In this document: piece by piece, positions 7,170 through 9,944 of the stretch
Layout: every line of letters begins with the position of its first letter
Position numbering within the stretch: the stretch's first letter is position 1
NCBI GenBank assembly: GCA_002405525.1
Contig: DHLY01000040.1
Span: 6,167 to 16,110 of the forward strand
Reading direction: 5' to 3'
DNA: 9,944 nt
From: Proteobacteria bacterium UBA4656
GTDB lineage: Bacteria; Pseudomonadota; Gammaproteobacteria; Xanthomonadales; Ahniellaceae
Notes under the pieces: generated by a model
Told to the model about the DNA's origin: nothing
The model's database searches: none
What the model saw: the letters and a program-made list of their open reading frames with translations, nothing else
Position numbers and translations under genes: made by a program

Positions 7170-8717
7170 TTACTTCGGCTTCGCCATTTCCGCTGCTTCG
7201 GCGGAGTTGAGCGTGCCGCTGGCCTGCCGGGGTGGCACCTCGGCCAGGCTGCGATAGTGCGCGCCGAGCACGTCCTGCACCTGGCCGCCCCAGGCGATGC
7301 CGAGCTTCATCGCCAGTTCGCGCGACTTCCAGCCGTCCTGACGCTCGAAGGGGTCCATGCGCAGGTTGAACAGCAGCGCGCTGCCCTGCAGCGGTTCGAA
7401 GAAGCCGTTGCGCACCTTCATGTGCGACTTCCAGGGCCCGATCCGCACCGCAGTCAGATCGTCCTCGTTGTAGTAAATGACGAAGTTGCGCGCCGAGGGC
7501 TTGCCCTGGGTCCAGTGCGCGAGATTGTCCACGCCGTCGATGATGACGTTGTCGCGCTGGCGAAGCATCGCCGGCACGTCGCGGTGGCCCGCGGCGGTGG
7601 CCAACGTGGTGAACACGTCTTCCATGGTCTGGATGCCATTGGAGCGCGAACCCGCCGGGATGCGCGCCGGCCAGCGGACCAGGAACGGCACCCGCACACC
7701 GCCTTCCCAGGTGGTCGCCTTCTCGCTGCGGAACGGAGTGACGCCGGCGTCCGGCCACCAGTCGACCATCGCGCCGTTGTCGGTGGTGAAGATCACGATG
7801 GTGTTGCGCTCGACGCCGAGGCGCTTGAGCTCGTCGAGGATGCCGCCGACCGCCGCATCGAGTTCCAGCATGCCGTCGGCGTACACCGAGTCGGCCGAGC
7901 CCGTGACCGGGAACGACCTGCCGCGGTTGGCCTCGCGGATGTGGGTGTAGATGTGCATGCGGCTCGGCGCGTGCCAGACGAAGAACGGCTTGCCGGCCTT
8001 GCGTGAGCGGCGCATGAAGTCGATCGTGCGGTCGCGGAACTCGTCATCGACCGTCTCCATGCGCTTGGGATCGAGCGGACCCGTGTCCGTGCAGGACTGC
8101 CTGCCCCACGGACCGAAGCGGCCGTCCTCATCCTTGGCCGGGTTGTCCTCGGCTAGCGCCTTGCAGTCGAGCACACCGCGCGGGCGATAACGCGCGTTGA
8201 AGCCTGGGTCCTTCGGCCACTCGGCGAGGAAGGGCTCCTCCTCGGTGTTGAGGTGGTAGAGGTTACCGTAGAACTCGTCGAAGCCATTGACTGTCGGCAG
8301 GTGCGAATTGCGGTCACCGAGGTGATTCTTGCCGAATTGGCCGGTGGCGTAACCCTTTTCCTTCAGCAATTCGGCCAGCGTCGGGTCACGGCCGTCGAGG
8401 CCGACCGGCGAGCCGGCCATGCCGACCGTGGTCAGACCGGTGCGGATCGGCATCTGCCCGGTGATGAAAGCCGCGCGCCCCGGCGTGCAGGTCGGATGCG
8501 AATAGTGGTCGGTGAACAGCATGCCTTCGTTGGCGATGCGGTCGATGTTCGGTGTCTCTCCCATCATGCCCTGGCTGTAGGCACTGACGTTGGTGATGCC
8601 GACATCGTCGGGCATGATCACGACGATGTTGGGCGGCCCGTCCGCGCCGCGCTGGGCCATCGCAGGGCTGGCGGCCAACAGACCGGCGAGCAGGAACATC
8701 GTGGTCGACGTGCGCAT
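7170..8717 (-). CDS. Secreted arylsulfatase, formylglycine-dependent (type I)
   Basis: 515 residues, a full-length alkaline phosphatase-fold sulfatase that hydrolyses sulfate esters; the natural substrate is unknown. Residues 1-22 are a signal peptide (FLLAGLLAASPAMA-Q), so it acts in the periplasm or outside. Metal ligands are Asp37-Asp38 (PDDVG) and Asp313-Asn314 (TTDNG). The sulfatase signature CTPGR has Cys77, the residue oxidised to formylglycine, with Pro79 and Arg81. GKNH (Lys130, His132), His249 in FFVWHAPSRMH and Lys333 in SEKATTWEGG complete the usual active-site set. A loop at about 184-210 carries a Cys pair (185, 209) that could form a disulfide. A strong site GGGAGGA lies 8 nt before the ATG at 8717. 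A formylglycine-generating enzyme or anaerobic maturase is needed and is not in the window. It follows the cytochrome/TPR gene on the same strand after 200 bp. Confidence 0.93.
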   Translation of the reverse strand: MRTSTTMFLLAGLLAASPAMAQRGADGPPNIVVIMPDDVGITNVSAYSQGMMGETPNIDRIANEGMLFTDHYSHPTCTPGRAAFITGQMPIRTGLTTVGMAGSPVGLDGRDPTLAELLKEKGYATGQFGKNHLGDRNSHLPTVNGFDEFYGNLYHLNTEEEPFLAEWPKDPGFNARYRPRGVLDCKALAEDNPAKDEDGRFGPWGRQSCTDTGPLDPKRMETVDDEFRDRTIDFMRRSRKAGKPFFVWHAPSRMHIYTHIREANRGRSFPVTGSADSVYADGMLELDAAVGGILDELKRLGVERNTIVIFTTDNGAMVDWWPDAGVTPFRSEKATTWEGGVRVPFLVRWPARIPAGSRSNGIQTMEDVFTTLATAAGHRDVPAMLRQRDNVIIDGVDNLAHWTQGKPSARNFVIYYNEDDLTAVRIGPWKSHMKVRNGFFEPLQGSALLFNLRMDPFERQDGWKSRELAMKLGIAWGGQVQDVLGAHYRSLAEVPPRQASGTLNSAEAAEMAKPK

Positions 8718-8917
8718 GGATCGATTCCTCCCGAAGCCGCGGACCGCGACCGACTTCCCTTCTACCGCGCGACCGTGGTCCAGGCGCGGATCGACTACCC
8801 ACGCTGGGTAGACCGATCGCCGCTGCCCGGCTCGCGCTTGCCGTTCTGCAGCGCTGCGAACCGCCGCGGCGGCCGAACGGACAGGCGCCGCGGTGCGGAT
8901 CGCGGCGGTGCGCGTGG
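8718..8917. other. Intergenic region upstream of the sulfatase
   Basis: 200 bp between two minus-strand genes. It holds the sulfatase ribosome site (GGGAGGA, minus strand 8726-8732) and a perfect palindrome (8795-8811). No clear -35/-10 pair is visible. The palindrome suggests separate control of the sulfatase, but read-through from the cytochrome gene cannot be excluded. Confidence 0.5.
8795..8811. promoter_or_regulatory. Perfect palindromic operator candidate CTACCCA-CGC-TGGGTAG
   Basis: Two perfect 7-bp arms (8795-8801 and 8805-8811) with a 3-nt spacer, 77 bp upstream of the sulfatase start. It matches the palindrome at 4273-4288 in the left seven bases, the spacer length and five of the six right-arm bases TGGGTA. 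A stem with a 3-nt loop is too weak for a terminator, so a dimeric regulator site is more likely. The regulator is not identified. Confidence 0.5.
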
Positions 8918-9944
8918 TCAGCGGATCGCAGCCCGCGCGGCCTGCCAGCGCATCGCCGCCACTGCATCCCCGCGCACCTGCGCGAAACGCAGCAGCGCGT
9001 CGATGTGCGGGGCGTAGCCCGGGTGCCGGGCGTGGGCCGCTTCCAGCGCGACAATGCCGGCCGCCGCGCCGCCGATATCGTGGAGCGCGATCGCCTGCAC
9101 CCAGGCGTAGCGCGGCTCATCCGGAGCCAGCCGGACCGCGGTGGCGAGTGCCTCCAGGGCGCGCTGCCGCTCGCCGGCCCGAACCTCGGCCAGACCCAGC
9201 GCATGCTGCACCTCGGCGGCCTGCGGCAGACGCGTGGCCGCATCGCGCAGCAAGGCCAACGCGCCGGCGGCGTCGCCCTGGGCGCGGCGCACCTCGGCGA
9301 GGTTGACGAGCGCCACGCCGGACGAGGGCTCCAGCCGCAATGCCTGCTCCAGCAGCGTCCGCGCTGCGTCCAGGCGGCCCTCGCGCGCCTCCAGCGCCGC
9401 CAGCGCGGCCAGCGCCTCGGGGCGGTCGCCGTCGAGCGCAAGGCTCGCGCGCCAGGCCTCGCGCGCGGCGGGCCAAAGCGTGCGGAGGGCCGACGCCGAC
9501 TGCAGCGCCGGCGCGTTGGCGAGCGCCGCGGTGGCGGCCAGCCGCACACTGCGCCGCGGGTCCGACAACAGGCGTGACAGGCCGTCCACACCGCTGCCCT
9601 CCGGCAGGGCGGCGAAGCCGGCGGCCAGCGCGCCGCGCACCCGCGGGTCGGGATCGCGCAGCGCCGCTGACAGGCGTGCGGCGTCCACGGCGTCGATGCG
9701 CGTGGCGAGCAGCCGCCAGGCACTGGCACGCACGATCGCCGCCTGCGCCGGATCGTCGACCACGGCCCGCAGCCGCGCGCCGGCGTCCGCGCGCCAGGTG
9801 CGGCCGGCGTGCAGGGCGTCAGCGAAGGCGCGCCGCGGCTGCGCGCCGTCGCGACGCCAGCCGTCGATCGCCGCAGCCAGCGATTCGGCGTTGCGGTCCG
9901 CATGGCAGGCGCCGCACGGGTCCGGCGCGCCGACCCGCGCGGCC
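8918..9944 (-). CDS. Multihaem c-type cytochrome with HEAT-like and TPR repeats, C-terminal part
   Basis: Open from the window edge at 9944 to TGA at 8918, giving 341 visible residues; the start is outside. Fragment residues 10-14 (9902-9916) read CGACH, a CxxCH haem c attachment motif, followed by ADRNAESLAAAIDGW. Residues about 65-148 contain HEAT-like helical pairs (LRDPDPRVRGALAAGFAALP; LLSDPRRSVRLAATAALANAP). Residues about 170-340 contain at least four TPR units (for example PSSGVALVNLAEVRRAQGDA). This order, last haem motif then HEAT then TPR, matches a known group of large periplasmic multihaem cytochrome/TPR proteins whose N-terminal half carries more CxxCH motifs. That half is not visible, so the haem count is unknown. 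A role in electron transfer with a protein-binding scaffold is inferred. The GTG at 9763 is not a start, since the frame continues upstream through the haem motif. Confidence 0.8.
   Translation of the reverse strand, partial: AARVGAPDPCGACHADRNAESLAAAIDGWRRDGAQPRRAFADALHAGRTWRADAGARLRAVVDDPAQAAIVRASAWRLLATRIDAVDAARLSAALRDPDPRVRGALAAGFAALPEGSGVDGLSRLLSDPRRSVRLAATAALANAPALQSASALRTLWPAAREAWRASLALDGDRPEALAALAALEAREGRLDAARTLLEQALRLEPSSGVALVNLAEVRRAQGDAAGALALLRDAATRLPQAAEVQHALGLAEVRAGERQRALEALATAVRLAPDEPRYAWVQAIALHDIGGAAAGIVALEAAHARHPGYAPHIDALLRFAQVRGDAVAAMRWQAARAAIR

Noticed and set aside
6628..7758. A minus-strand frame crossing the convergent gap and overlapping the sulfatase end
   Set aside because: It overlaps the well-supported sulfatase in another frame and has no recognisable domain. 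The same holds for the minus-strand frame 6668-7129 within the gap.
8795..8811. Reading the palindrome as a NarL-type site
   Set aside because: NarL heptamers (TACYYMT, inverted with a 2-bp spacer) are similar in the first six bases, but the last base and the total length do not fit; no specific regulator can be named.
9761..9763. GTG as the start of a free-standing HEAT/TPR protein
   Set aside because: The same frame stays open to the window edge through 60 further codons that include a CxxCH haem motif and sequence typical of the cytochrome/TPR family.
8386..9903. A 505-codon minus-strand frame overlapping the cytochrome and sulfatase
   Set aside because: It reads through both in a different frame, with an Arg-, Pro- and Cys-rich product typical of a shadow.
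1..9944. CRISPR arrays, tRNA or rRNA genes, insertion sequences, attachment sites
   Set aside because: No regularly spaced repeats, cloverleaf-like sequence, transposase motif or terminal inverted repeats with target duplications were found by eye.

Overview
The window is uniformly GC-rich (around 70% by eye, not computed). It encodes outer-membrane, periplasmic and secreted proteins typical of a Gram-negative proteobacterium. Gene content (a PlpD-like patatin autotransporter, a ClsC-like phospholipase D, an alginate-export-like barrel, a secreted sulfatase and a multihaem cytochrome with TPRs) would fit a high-GC gammaproteobacterium of the Xanthomonadales type. That placement is an inference, not proof. 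No tRNA, rRNA, CRISPR array, transposase or phage gene was seen.

Left block, minus strand (1-4246). A small winged-helix-like regulator (3713-4246) overlaps by 4 bp the start of a lipoprotein of the phospholipase D/cardiolipin synthase superfamily (2151-3716). After a 261-bp gap with two overlapping perfect hairpins comes a patatin-like phospholipase with signal peptide, POTRA-like linker and the start of a beta-barrel (1-1889, C-terminus outside the window). It is best read as a type Vd (PlpD-like) autotransporter. Two lipid-active enzymes and a regulator therefore sit side by side.

Middle block, plus strand (4464-6648). Divergent from the regulator is a two-gene unit: a 478-residue alginate-export-like outer-membrane barrel, then 10 bp later a 245-residue predicted outer-membrane barrel of no recognised family. 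The 217-bp divergent region holds a palindrome and a strong leader hairpin.

Right block, minus strand (7170-9944). A secreted formylglycine-type arylsulfatase (7170-8717) lies 200 bp downstream of the C-terminal part of a CxxCH cytochrome with HEAT-like and TPR repeats (8918-9944, N-terminus outside the window). The convergent gap 6649-7169 has no convincing gene but several inverted repeats.

The most notable non-coding signal is a matching palindrome, CTACCCA-N3-TGGGYA. It occurs in the divergent regulator/porin promoter region (4273-4288) and upstream of the sulfatase (8795-8811). It may mark a small regulon linking the outer-membrane proteins, the lipid-enzyme operon and the sulfatase. 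Beyond this, the window looks like ordinary chromosome with poorly characterised envelope genes; no clear defence or mobile system was found.
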